Assembly: GCF_020524045.1 (NCBI RefSeq) | Contig: NZ_JAIVKL010000008.1 | Location: 124,001-188,000 of the forward strand | Length of the DNA: 64,000 nucleotides | DNA from: Metabacillus litoralis | GTDB lineage: Bacteria > Bacillota > Bacilli > Bacillales > Bacillaceae | Direction of reading: 5' to 3' | Shown: one piece after another, positions 44,862 to 57,200 of the stretch | Numbering within the stretch: position 1 is the stretch's first letter | How the letters are laid out: every line of letters begins with the position of its first letter | Made by a program: the position numbers and the translations under genes | Notes under the pieces: model-generated | Told to the model about the DNA's origin: nothing | Seen by the model: the letters and a program-made list of their open reading frames with translations, nothing else | Database searches by the model: none

Positions 44862-45725
44862 CTATAAAATAGGCAACTTATCAGGATTCATCGTTATATA
44901 GATTTCGTTAATTTTGTTATCACAAATATAAAAACTAAGGATGCTCTGAAGTGTTCCATTCATATAAATGATGATTGCAGGTTGACCATTGACATTTTTA
45001 ATTTCAAAATAAGAGTCTTCTGGAGCCTTTTTTAGGATACCGAATAATAATGCCAAGACGTTAGGAAGGGAAACAATTGGACGAACAGCAGCATTAACTT
45101 TTCCTCCGCCATCGGAATATAGTGTGACATTTTCTGATATAAGTTCTAATAAAGCATCCATATTTTGCATTTGAAACGCTTCTATAAAACGATTAATCAA
45201 TGACTTATTCTTCTCATAGTTTAAGCTTTCACCTTCAACAAGGGAGATCTTTTGCTTAGCTCTGCTAAAAATCTTTCTACAGTTTTCATCTTTCTTTTCT
45301 ATGATGTTAGCAATCTCTGAGTATGGGAAATCAAATACCTCTCTTAACAGGAGGACTGCTCGTTCATCTGGTGTCAAATGCTCCATCATCCGTAAATATG
45401 CAATACTTAATCCTTCATTTTGTATCATTTTTTCAGATGGATCAAAGGTATGCAATTTCTCTAGTAATAGTGGCTCAGGATTCCAAGGACCTACATATTG
45501 TTCTCGTTTGTATCGAGCTGACTTTAGTACATCAAGACAGCGGTTGGTCATCATTTTGCAAAGATACGCTTTTTTATTATCTATGTTTTGTTCATTTATT
45601 TCGAACGCTTTTAAAAAAGTTTCTTGCATAATATCTTCTGTTTCTATGACTGAACCCAACAGCCTGTAACCTAATGAAAACAACAATGGTTTATATTGTT
45701 TATACTCCTCATTACTAATTTGCAC
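44862..45725 (-). CDS. ECF41-group RNA polymerase sigma factor with SnoaL-like tail
   Basis: 287 residues. Region 2 is at 8-70 (GYRLLGSVIETEDIMQETFL) and region 4 at 105-165 (LTPDERAVLLLREVFDFPYS). A SnoaL-like C-terminal extension runs from about 170 to 287. Two hallmarks of the ECF41 group are visible: the linker motif WNPEPL (81-86; WLPEPL in known members) and DGGGK (205-209) in the tail. In that group the tail, not an anti-sigma factor, controls activity. The start codon lies within the end of the oxidoreductase gene (11 bases shared), so the two are translated from one message. The promoter at 47044 fits this sigma's own consensus. Confidence 0.9.
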   Translation of the reverse strand: MQISNEEYKQYKPLLFSLGYRLLGSVIETEDIMQETFLKAFEINEQNIDNKKAYLCKMMTNRCLDVLKSARYKREQYVGPWNPEPLLLEKLHTFDPSEKMIQNEGLSIAYLRMMEHLTPDERAVLLLREVFDFPYSEIANIIEKKDENCRKIFSRAKQKISLVEGESLNYEKNKSLINRFIEAFQMQNMDALLELISENVTLYSDGGGKVNAAVRPIVSLPNVLALLFGILKKAPEDSYFEIKNVNGQPAIIIYMNGTLQSILSFYICDNKINEIYITMNPDKLPIL

Positions 45726-47010
45726 TATTTTTCCTCTTTTCGTTTAAAATTAGATCTTCTGCTGCATCTTTTGCGCTGCTAACTGCGCCGTCTGCCAAAA
45801 TGGAGTCTGGAGAAGCCCAATCTCCTGCAATATATAATCCTGGAATTTTTGTTTTAAGACGGTTCAACATATTCTCATCACCTATTTGAGGTAAACGTTG
45901 ATTAACCGTAATGTTAGGCAGAAAACGTTTTGTGATGACATATTGCTGCCAACCTGGCTGCAGGTTATCTAAAAAGTGTTCAAGCTCAGTTTGAACAATT
46001 GCTCCATCTATATGCTCATCATGATGATGATATTTAAATACATAAAGAACAGCACTTTTTGCATCATCAGAGAGGCGGGCATAATGTGAATGCACAGAAT
46101 AATAGAGGGGATCAGAAATACCCATAGCGAACAATACCTTTGGGTTTGGTAGCTGTGTTAAAGCAATATCCAATGTTGCGCCTTTTACAGGTGTTAGTTG
46201 GTTATATACGCTGTTTTGTTCATAATTACCTTCTTCAATTAACATTTCACTTAGTTCATGAGGACCAGTTGTACAAATGACATACTTCCCGAGAATTTCT
46301 TCGTTAGTAGAGAGAATCAATTTAAATTCATCTTGTTCTATAGGTTTTATTTTTTTTACAAGAGCTTGTGATTGAACCTGAACACCTGAAACGATTGCTT
46401 TATTGTGAAGTTGGTCAACAATCATTTGCCAGCCACCATCTAAATAAAGTACGCCTCCCATAGCAATTTGCAGATTCGATACCACTACTTTTGCACTTAC
46501 CAATTCATGAGCATGACAATAGGTAGCAAGTCTTCCAAGTGTATATAGTATTGATTCAACTTTTTTAGATTGTGTTACGTCTTTAGCCCATTGTTGGAAC
46601 GTTTGATCTGCCAATTTTTCAGGGTTTATCTTCATCATTTTCAGTAAAACTGACATCCATTCGATACGTTCTTTCCAATTCAAAAGCTTAGTCGTAAAAA
46701 GACCTAAAGGTGAAAATGGAGCAACATATTCGATATTGTCTTCAATTAAAACACCATCTAATTTGGGGGATTTTCCATTAAGAGTAACTCCTAATTCTTC
46801 GAGAAAAGACTTTGCTATTCCTTTTTTATTAAGGGCGTGAGGACCTAAATTAAAAAATTGTTGTTTCATCTTGTTTGTTCTAGCTCTTCCACCAACACTT
46901 TTGCCTTTCTCTAATAATAATATAGATAAGTTTGTTCTACTTAAAAGATTAGCTGCGACATAACCTGCCAATCCACCACCAACAATGACAACATCCCATT
47001 TTTGAGTCAT
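45715..47010 (-). CDS. FAD-dependent oxidoreductase (amine-oxidase/phytoene-desaturase fold)
   Basis: 431 residues from ATG 47010, with AAAGGAGG 7 bases upstream; a longer frame from 47043 is less likely. The N-terminus has the dinucleotide-binding motif WDVVIVGGGLAGYVAANLLS, then LLLEKGKSVGGRARTN. The C-terminus has the second FAD contact, GLYIAGDWASPDSILADGAV. The substrate is unknown; relatives act on amines, carotenoids or protoporphyrin. Genes next to ECF41 sigma factors often encode oxidoreductases, which are the sigma's main targets. Here it is first in the operon, directly behind the ECF41 promoter. Confidence 0.87.
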   Translation of the reverse strand: MTQKWDVVIVGGGLAGYVAANLLSRTNLSILLLEKGKSVGGRARTNKMKQQFFNLGPHALNKKGIAKSFLEELGVTLNGKSPKLDGVLIEDNIEYVAPFSPLGLFTTKLLNWKERIEWMSVLLKMMKINPEKLADQTFQQWAKDVTQSKKVESILYTLGRLATYCHAHELVSAKVVVSNLQIAMGGVLYLDGGWQMIVDQLHNKAIVSGVQVQSQALVKKIKPIEQDEFKLILSTNEEILGKYVICTTGPHELSEMLIEEGNYEQNSVYNQLTPVKGATLDIALTQLPNPKVLFAMGISDPLYYSVHSHYARLSDDAKSAVLYVFKYHHHDEHIDGAIVQTELEHFLDNLQPGWQQYVITKRFLPNITVNQRLPQIGDENMLNRLKTKIPGLYIAGDWASPDSILADGAVSSAKDAAEDLILNEKRKNSAN

Positions 47011-47043
47011 GAGATAACCTCCTTTTATTATTTCATAACTCAA

Positions 47044-47070
47044 GACGACTAAGGGTGGTTAGATGTGACA
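47044..47070 (-). promoter_or_regulatory. ECF41 promoter (TGTCACA-N16-CGTC)
   Basis: On the minus strand, TGTCACA (47064-47070), exactly 16 bases, then CGTC (47044-47047), 34 bases before the oxidoreductase start. This is the published ECF41 consensus without a mismatch. Confidence 0.88.
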
Positions 47071-47279
47071 TCGTTTTAAAAATTTATTAGAGATTAAATG
47101 AAAGTGAGAATAAGAACCATTTTATTCATAATTGTACGTTATAACTTTTATCATAGCTTTTGCTTTTTCAGTCATATCCTTCTATTTGTAATGAGATATA
47201 AATGCATTCATAAACTATTTCTATTTAAAATCATTTGATGCTGGATATATTTACAACAACCAAGCCAAGAAGAAAGGGG

Positions 47280-47308
47280 TTGCACATAAAAAAATCATGT
47301 AGTATAAT
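47280..47308 (+). promoter_or_regulatory. Sigma-A promoter of licT
   Basis: TTGCAC at 47280-47285, 17 bases, TATAAT at 47303-47308. The transcript would begin just before the antiterminator RNA at 47331. Confidence 0.7.
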
Positions 47309-47330
47309 CAACTCAAAGTTAATATAGTAC

Positions 47331-47359
47331 GGATTGTTACTGTTAAATCAGGCAAAACC
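47331..47359 (+). promoter_or_regulatory. RAT antiterminator site upstream of licT
   Basis: GGATTGTTACTG...CAGGCAAAACC, the ribonucleic antiterminator of the LicT/BglG family. Its last 7 bases overlap the terminator stem that follows, so only one structure can form. Confidence 0.88.
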
Positions 47360-47387
47360 GAGTCCTTGTTACACAGGGAGGGTTTTG
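47353..47387 (+). terminator. licT leader terminator (antiterminated)
   Basis: CAAAACCGAGTCC ... GGGAGGGTTTTG, then TCTTTTTTT. It is mutually exclusive with the RAT at 47331. Confidence 0.82.
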
Positions 47388-47416
47388 TCTTTTTTTGACT
47401 CTTCGGGGGTGATTAA

Positions 47417-48244
47417 ATGAAGATTGCAAAGATACTAAATAACAATGTCGTAATCTCAGAAAAAGACAAACAAGAAGTGATTGTCATGGGCCGTGGTATT
47501 GCTTTTAATAAACGTGCCGGTGATGATGTAAACGAAGAACAAGTAGAAAAAGTCTTTATTTTGGAAGGTGAGGACCTAACAAGTAAATTCAAAACATTAA
47601 TTTCATATATACCTATTGAATATATGGAAACCTCTGAAAAAATAATCCAGTATGCTAAATTACAGCTTGGTAAGAAGCTTAACGATAGTATTTATATCTC
47701 TTTAACAGATCATATCCATTTTGCTATAGAGCGTCACAAAGATAACTTACCGATTAAAAATGCATTACTATGGGAAACAAAACATCTTTATAAAGAAGAG
47801 TTCGAAATCGGGCTAGAAGCATTGAATATGATTTGTGATCAATTTAATGTGATTTTACCCGAGGATGAAGCTGCATTTATTGCGCTCCATATTGTGAATG
47901 CTCAACTAAATGAAGACATGTCGAACATCATGGATATGACAAAGGTGATGCAAGACATTTTATCCATTGTTAAATATCATCTTAAAATGGAATTTGATGA
48001 AAATTCCTTAAACTATTATCGCTTTATCACTCATCTGAAATTCTTTGCACATCGATTAGTAAAAGGCACTCATTATAAAAATAACAATGAAGATGACTTG
48101 TTAAATGTGATTAAAGACAAGTATCCAAAAGCCTATCAATGTACAGAGAAAATCAAACGCTTTGTTGAAAAACAATATCGCTATGAATTAACAGAAGAAG
48201 AAATGCTCTACCTAACGATTCACATCCAAAGAGTTATAAAATAA
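47417..48244 (+). CDS. licT: BglG-family transcription antiterminator LicT
   Basis: 275 residues, the usual LicT length. The first 55 residues are the RNA-binding CAT domain (MKIAKILNNNVVISEKDKQE, VIVMGRGIAFNKRAGDD). Two PRD domains follow, each with its paired His: LTDHIHFAIERHKDNLPIKN and FIALHIVNAQL in PRD1, FITHLKFFAHRLVKGTHYKN and YLTIHIQRV in PRD2. It binds the RATs at 47331 and 48260 when beta-glucosides are present and HPr phosphorylation permits, letting transcription pass into licT itself and bglPH. Confidence 0.92.
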   Translation: MKIAKILNNNVVISEKDKQEVIVMGRGIAFNKRAGDDVNEEQVEKVFILEGEDLTSKFKTLISYIPIEYMETSEKIIQYAKLQLGKKLNDSIYISLTDHIHFAIERHKDNLPIKNALLWETKHLYKEEFEIGLEALNMICDQFNVILPEDEAAFIALHIVNAQLNEDMSNIMDMTKVMQDILSIVKYHLKMEFDENSLNYYRFITHLKFFAHRLVKGTHYKNNNEDDLLNVIKDKYPKAYQCTEKIKRFVEKQYRYELTEEEMLYLTIHIQRVIK

Positions 48245-48259
48245 TTCAATAATTTATTA

Positions 48260-48286
48260 GGATTGTTACTTTTATTAGGCAAAACC
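48260..48286 (+). promoter_or_regulatory. RAT antiterminator site upstream of bglP
   Basis: GGATTGTTACTT...TTAGGCAAAACC, 16 bases after the licT stop, overlapping the next terminator by 6 bases. Confidence 0.87.
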
Positions 48287-48332
48287 TAAACTAATCTTTT
48301 CAAAACTAGAAGAGATCAGTTTAGGTTTTTAT
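48281..48332 (+). terminator. bglP leader terminator (antiterminated)
   Basis: AAAACCTAAACTAATCTTTT pairs with AGAGATCAGTTTAGGTTTTT. It is controlled by LicT through the RAT at 48260. Confidence 0.85.
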
Positions 48333-48420
48333 TTTTGCCAAAATATAGTAAGTAACTATTGTTAATTGAATCTATTATCTCTTGGTTTTGTTAGTATTTA
48401 ACGTTAATTTAAACCACTTT

Positions 48421-48547
48421 GTTGATTGTAGTGAAAGGTATGAGACTCCTGCGGGAGAAGTGTGTCAATGGGAGACCCCACAGGCGCTAGCGCCGAGGAG
48501 GCTTCCGGAACACCCGCGGAAAGCGAATACCTGTAACGGAAATCAAC
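48421..48547. repeat. Bacillus-type dispersed repeat inside the bglP leader
   Basis: A GC-rich 127-base element with terminal inverted repeat GTTGATT...AATCAAC. The interior has GAGACTCCTGCGGGAGAAG, GGGAGACCCCACAGGCG and CCGAGGAGGCTTCCGG. Its composition contrasts sharply with the surroundings. The same kind of element is scattered through many Bacillus genomes, from memory. It sits between the leader terminator and the bglP ribosome binding site and would be part of the untranslated leader. Confidence 0.75.
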
Positions 48548-48614
48548 AACTAAGTTAATAGAACCATCATATTAGAACCATTGTATTTTAAATTTAAATT
48601 TACATTATCTGTAA

Positions 48615-50492
<1,878 letters not shown>

Positions 50493-50534
50493 ATAGAAGG
50501 GGATACTTTTCCTTTCTTACTACATACATTTTAG

Positions 50535-51989
<1,455 letters not shown>

Positions 51990-52025
51990 TCACTAATAAA
52001 ATAAATACACATGAAAATTAAGCTG

Positions 52026-52063
52026 AAAAATCTGTGCGAACGAATTAGTTGCACAGGTTTTTT
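52026..52063 (+). terminator. Rho-independent terminator after bglH
   Basis: AAAAATCTGTGCGAAC ... TTGCACAGGTTTTTTC. Confidence 0.85.
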
Positions 52064-52106
52064 CTTTTTTCTTCTTAAACATTTAAAAATTTTACGACCA
52101 AAATAA

Positions 52107-52120
52107 TGAAAACGTTAAGA
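52107..52120. promoter_or_regulatory. cre-like site near the chemoreceptor promoter
   Basis: TGAAAACGTTAAGA has one mismatch to the cre consensus TGWAANCGNTNWCA. It overlaps the -35 of the SigD-like promoter at 52116. Confidence 0.4.
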
Positions 52121-52142
52121 GTTTGTCGCTTTTTGTCGATAT
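52116..52142 (+). promoter_or_regulatory. SigD-like promoter of the chemoreceptor gene
   Basis: TAAG, 15 bases, GTCGATAT. The SigD consensus is TAAA-N15-GCCGATAT, so 10 of 12 bases match with exact spacing. It lies 38 bases before the ATG at 52180, as expected for a chemotaxis gene. Confidence 0.65.
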
Positions 52143-52179
52143 ATAAGGAAAGGGCAAAAAACAAAGGAGAATAAACACC

Positions 52180-53913
52180 ATGAAAAACAGGTTAAAGCTT
52201 ACATTTTTCCAAAATATGAACATTATGAAAAGATTAATTATCATGATCGTAATATCAGCATTAGGATTAGGACTTGTTGGGTTTGGAGGTATATCAGCAC
52301 TCAATAAGATAGCGACTGGGGAAAAGATCATTTATGAAGAACAATTAATTCCAAATCAAATATTTGGAGAATTGAGAAGTATCAATGCTGATTTAGATAT
52401 TTATTCATTGCAAATACTTGCTAGTCCAGATGTTCAAGAAAAAGAAGAACTACTAAATGAATTAATTGCTACTGCAGAAGAGGTAAATAAGCTCCAAAAA
52501 AAAATAGAAACATTAAAATTAATACCTAATATCCAAGAGAAATTCGATCAGTACAAAGAATTAAACATACAGGTCAGTGGGAATGCTGAAAAAATGGTCG
52601 GACTTGCTTTGCAAAATAATAGTCAAGAAGCATATGCGAGCTATTTAGAAGATGTGAAACCTCTAAGAGATCAAGTAAATCAGTCTCTAACTGACATCCA
52701 AACATTAAACGCAGAAAATGCAAAGAAAATTTACGAAGCTGATGTAAGCATTGCAACAATAACGAATACTTTCTTAATTTCTATCATTATTGTTTCTTTA
52801 CTCGTGTCACTTTTAGCTGGTATTTTAATAGCTAGATCAATTGTGAATCCCATTAAACAACTACAATCTTTCCTATTTAAAGCCGAAAATGGGGACTTTA
52901 CTGTTGAAGGCACATACAAATCTAAAGATGAAGTTGGAAAACTAACAGATTCATTTAATAATATGATTCGTTCCGTTAATTCTATCATCAAAACGATGAG
53001 CGAAACGTCTGAGCAATTAGCAGCTTCTTCTGAAGAATTAAGTGTAAGTGCAGAGGAAAGCACAAAAGCTAGTGAACATATTTCCTATACAATACAAGAA
53101 CTTTCAGAGGGTGCGAACCATCAATCACAAACTGTTGATACGAGTAGACTGGTAATTGAAGAAATGTCGAATTCTACTGAAAGTATCTCAACACGAACGG
53201 ACAATGTCTTAACTAATGCTCAAAAAACTTCTCAAATGTCTAAAGAAGGTAATCAGTCAATAAACAAGGTAAGCGAACAAATGAATTCTATCAATCAAAC
53301 TGTCATATCTTTGGCAGAAGCCTTTAAAGGATTACAAGAACGCTCAAATGAAATTGGGAATATTACAGGCGTTATCACAGGGATAGCAGAGCAAACAAAT
53401 CTTTTGGCATTAAATGCTGCAATAGAAGCTGCACGTGCAGGAGAGCAAGGAAAAGGATTTGCCGTTGTTGCTGGTGAAGTGAGAAAATTGGCGGAGCAAT
53501 CAGCTCATTCTGCCGATCAAATTTCTAAACTGATTAAAATCATTCAAATTGATACTCAACAAACAATGAATACTGTTAAAACGGCAACAACAGAAGTAAA
53601 TGAAGGATTAGTCGTCGTACAAGAAGCTGGAAATATCTTTAATAGTATAGAGGGTTCCATAAGTGAGGTAGTTTCTAAAATTGGTGAAGTCGCTAACTTA
53701 GTTAATTCGTTAGTTTCTGGTATGGATCAAGTAACTGATTCAATTAGTGGTGTAAAAGAAATCGCAGATGAAACAGCAACTAGTTCACATTCTATATCAG
53801 CTAGTACCGAGGAACAATTAGCTTCAATGGAAGAAATAACTTCTTCAGCACAAGTCCTAGCTAAAAATGCAGAATCATTACAAATGTTAATCCAAAACTT
53901 TAAGGTTAAGTAG
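52180..53913 (+). CDS. Methyl-accepting chemotaxis protein
   Basis: 577 residues behind AAAGGAG. Membrane segment 1 (about 17-39), an extracellular four-helix-bundle sensor (about 40-190; [20 protein letters not shown]), membrane segment 2 (about 190-213), HAMP (about 213-268; [20 protein letters not shown]) and the signalling domain (about 300-577). The hairpin tip that contacts CheA and CheW reads [20 protein letters not shown] then [20 protein letters not shown]. The sensed compound is unknown; the neighbouring sugar genes suggest a plant-derived sugar, which is inference. Transcription probably depends on the motility sigma factor (52116). Confidence 0.92.
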   Translation: MKNRLKLTFFQNMNIMKRLIIMIVISALGLGLVGFGGISALNKIATGEKIIYEEQLIPNQIFGELRSINADLDIYSLQILASPDVQEKEELLNELIATAEEVNKLQKKIETLKLIPNIQEKFDQYKELNIQVSGNAEKMVGLALQNNSQEAYASYLEDVKPLRDQVNQSLTDIQTLNAENAKKIYEADVSIATITNTFLISIIIVSLLVSLLAGILIARSIVNPIKQLQSFLFKAENGDFTVEGTYKSKDEVGKLTDSFNNMIRSVNSIIKTMSETSEQLAASSEELSVSAEESTKASEHISYTIQELSEGANHQSQTVDTSRLVIEEMSNSTESISTRTDNVLTNAQKTSQMSKEGNQSINKVSEQMNSINQTVISLAEAFKGLQERSNEIGNITGVITGIAEQTNLLALNAAIEAARAGEQGKGFAVVAGEVRKLAEQSAHSADQISKLIKIIQIDTQQTMNTVKTATTEVNEGLVVVQEAGNIFNSIEGSISEVVSKIGEVANLVNSLVSGMDQVTDSISGVKEIADETATSSHSISASTEEQLASMEEITSSAQVLAKNAESLQMLIQNFKVK

Positions 53914-53990
53914 ATAAAAAAATACGATATATATAAATAGACTTAAAAAATTCAAAGAGAGATATACGCGGTAGTAACTTTCTACTTATC

Positions 53991-54037
53991 AAAAGCACTT
54001 GATTGTCTTAATGACAAAGGGTGCTTTTATTTTTTTA
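53991..54037 (+). terminator. Rho-independent terminator, related to cassette family A
   Basis: AAAAGCACTTGATTGTC ... GACAAAGGGTGCTTTTATTT. It shares its left arm with the terminators of the toxin island. Confidence 0.8.
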
Positions 54038-54122
54038 TCTCCTCTGAAATTTTATAAAAACATCCTTCACAAACACTATTTGCTAAAATTTTTCATGAAA
54101 TTTAAAATTATAAACTTTACTA

Positions 54123-54151
54123 TTGGGAAATAAGTAGTTTACTATTATAAT
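54123..54151 (+). promoter_or_regulatory. Promoter of the arabinofuranosidase gene
   Basis: TTGGGA at 54123-54128, 17 bases, TATAAT at 54146-54151. The first AraR-like site lies just downstream, over the expected start of transcription. Confidence 0.6.
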
Positions 54152-54153
54152 AG

Positions 54154-54265
54154 TTATAAGTACAAGTTGTAATTAAAAAGACATATTACAATAACTTGTA
54201 AGTACATGGTTAAACGCTTCCAAATTTCCATAAACATTAAACTTACTTTTTATTTGTACTTACAT
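54154..54265. promoter_or_regulatory. Three AraR-like operators
   Basis: Sites TTATAAGTACAAGT (54154-54167), ACTTGTAAGTACAT (54194-54207) and ATTTGTACTTACAT (54252-54265) resemble the AraR box ATTTGTACGTACAAAT. The third, extended to 54267, matches 14 of its 16 bases. The first two start 40 bases apart, near the spacing at which AraR binds cooperatively. Repression relieved by arabinose is the expected control. Confidence 0.6.
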
Positions 54266-54290
54266 ATCTAATCAGCAAAGGAGACTATTC

Positions 54291-57200
54291 ATGACACAAG
54301 ACAAAACAACCATCTCATTTAATGACCGCATCCTTGCTCATTATCATTTTGATGATCCTGCTTCTGTTGGAAAAGATCGTTCAGGTCATGCTAATGATGC
54401 AATTGCAGAAGGTACAATAAAACCACTTGTAGAAACAGTAGGAGGAAGAAAAGCTGTTACGCTTGTAGGCGGAAATAACGGTACTTCTTATTTAAAGCTT
54501 CCTTCAGGATTTCTTGAAAGTATAAATGACTCTACTGGTATTACTGTTAGTACATGGGTTTATTTAAGAAAAGGAACAAATGTTTGGGAAAGAATTTTCG
54601 ACTTTGGTAAAAGTGCGGCAGGGCCATACCTTTTCTTATCACGAAATTTACGTGGAGTTTGTTTTTCAGATTCAGATATTGTTGCTGATGCTGGCAAAAC
54701 ATATTCAGCTGGTGAATGGCTACATATTGCAATGTCTGTTAAAGGAACAGAGGGCGGAACATTAAGTAGTGCCGGGCCTATCATTTATGTAAATGGTGAA
54801 GTTGTCGGAGATGGATCGATTAGCCAAACGTCAAGTGGTACGTATAAGAAGCTACGTAGTTGGTTTGAAACATTCAGTGACAAGCAAGGTTATAGCAATA
54901 ACTATATTGGACGATCACAGCATGATGTAGATACAGATTTTAACGGATCACTATCTGATTTTCGTGTGTATAAAGCAGGTTTAACACAGGATGAAGTAAT
55001 AGAAGTCATGTGTGAATCTCTGACAGATGCTGAAATTGTTCAGCTTGCGAAGGATAAATATCTATCATTTCCAATAAAAGTTGTCACAAAAAATGTCTCT
55101 CTACCTTCTTCTTTAATGGGTGGAAAAGTGACAGTTTCTTGGAAATCAAGTGATGAAAACGTGTTAAATCATGATGGTGTAGTTGAAGAAATCAACGAAC
55201 CAAAAGGCGTAACATTAACGGCTGTATTAACAAAAGGAAATCAAACGACTGAAAAAGAATTTAATGTGTCCGTTCTTCCTAGTGGAGTTCCTTCTCATTT
55301 ATTAACAATAGATGGTAATACAGAAGTACTAGATATTAGTGAAACATTGTATGGTCTTTTTTATGAAGATATTAATAATGCAGCAGATGGCGGTATTTAT
55401 GCAGAGCTTGTACAAAACCGTTCATTCGAGTCATTTGTATTTGATACGTATTCTCATGCTTCAGGGGAATGTGGCTGTTCGACAGGACGAAATCATCAAC
55501 CACTTCATGCTTGGTTTGGGGATATTGAAAAAGTAACCGTAAATAATACGGGTGGTTTGAACCAATATTTTGGAGTAACTGATAAAGAAGTTAACTCTCA
55601 TTACATTACTGCATCTAATGGCAGCACGATCGTAAACAAAGGATTTACAGATTCTAATCATCAATGTGCGATGTCTATAAAACAAGGTGATAAATATGAC
55701 TTTACCATTTGGGCAAAAGCAGAATCTGCAGCAAGTATCACATTACAGCTTCAAGATCAGAACGGTGAGTCAATCAGTGATTCTGTAACGATTCAAATTG
55801 AAGGCGCTAACACGTGGAAGAAATATGGCGTTGACTCGAAGATTGTGTTAACGGGTACGAAAAATGTCCTTGGACAGTTAGCATTAACGTTTAATGGTGA
55901 TATTTCAATCGACATGGTTTCTTTAATGCCAGAAGATGTATGGGGTGCTAGTGAAGAAGAAAGATCCCAAACTGCTCATACAAATTATAAAGGCAACTCG
56001 AATTATCGTTTAAGAAAAGATTTAGTCAACGCACTTGTTGACTTGCACCCAACATTCCTTCGTTTCCCAGGAGGCTGTATTTCAGAAGGCTCGTATATTT
56101 GGGATAATGTGTACGAATGGACGGATTCTGTTGGCGATGTTGAGCTACGTAAAGAAAACTTTAATGTATGGGGTTATATGATGACAATGGGGTTAGGTTA
56201 TATGGAATATTTCCAATTAGCTGAAGACCTTAATGCAACTCCACTACCAGTTATGGCTTGTGGTGTACTTTGTCAGGCGCGATCTGATTATGTCCATCCC
56301 GCAGGTGGAGATTTGAGAGATTATTTTGTTAAAACATTTACAGATTTAATTGATTTTGCGATCAGCACAGATTTTGATGGTAACGAGTGGGCAAAACTAC
56401 GTAAAAAGATGGGCCACGAAGCACCATTTGATCTACGTTATTTAGGTGTAGGTAATGAAAACTGGGGTACAGAGTTTTTCGCTAATTTTGAATACTTTAA
56501 AGCTGCGATTGATAATTATATGGAAGAACATTATCCAGATCATGAACTGCATATCCTTTCAACAGTTGGTGCTCAAGCAGATGATGACGCGTATCAAGAA
56601 GGCTGGAAGTTCTTAAGTGGTAATTTAAAGGGGTCTGCAACAGTAAACTTTACGGATGGTAATAATGTAACAGAAGAAACCGTCACTTGGTATGAAAAAC
56701 AACCAAACTATATGGATACAATTGCTGATGAGCATTATTACCGCTCAAATGAGTATTTATTAAACAATGTTGATCGATATAACTATTATTACAGAGCATA
56801 TGAGCAAGATGGTCGCTTGAATGAAGCAGCAAGCTCAAAGGTGTTTGTTGGTGAATTTGCTTCAACTGATAAAAATACGTTAGCAGGTGCTGTTGCTGAA
56901 GCAGCGATTATGACAGGATATGAAAAAAATTCTGATGTTGTTAAGTTAGCTGCTTATGCACCGCTATTTAACAAAGTATTAACAGACGGCACTTACCGAT
57001 GGACACCAGATTTAATTTGGTTTGATGATGAAACAGTTTGGTACACTCCGAACTACTATGTTCAACACCTTTTTGCTAAATATCTTGGTACTACATTGTT
57101 AGGTACATCATTCTCAGCTTACCAAAATGGAAAAATGACAGAGCTTGCTTCACATGGAGGAATTGAAATCGCAGCAGGCAATGCTGAAGTACATGTGAAA

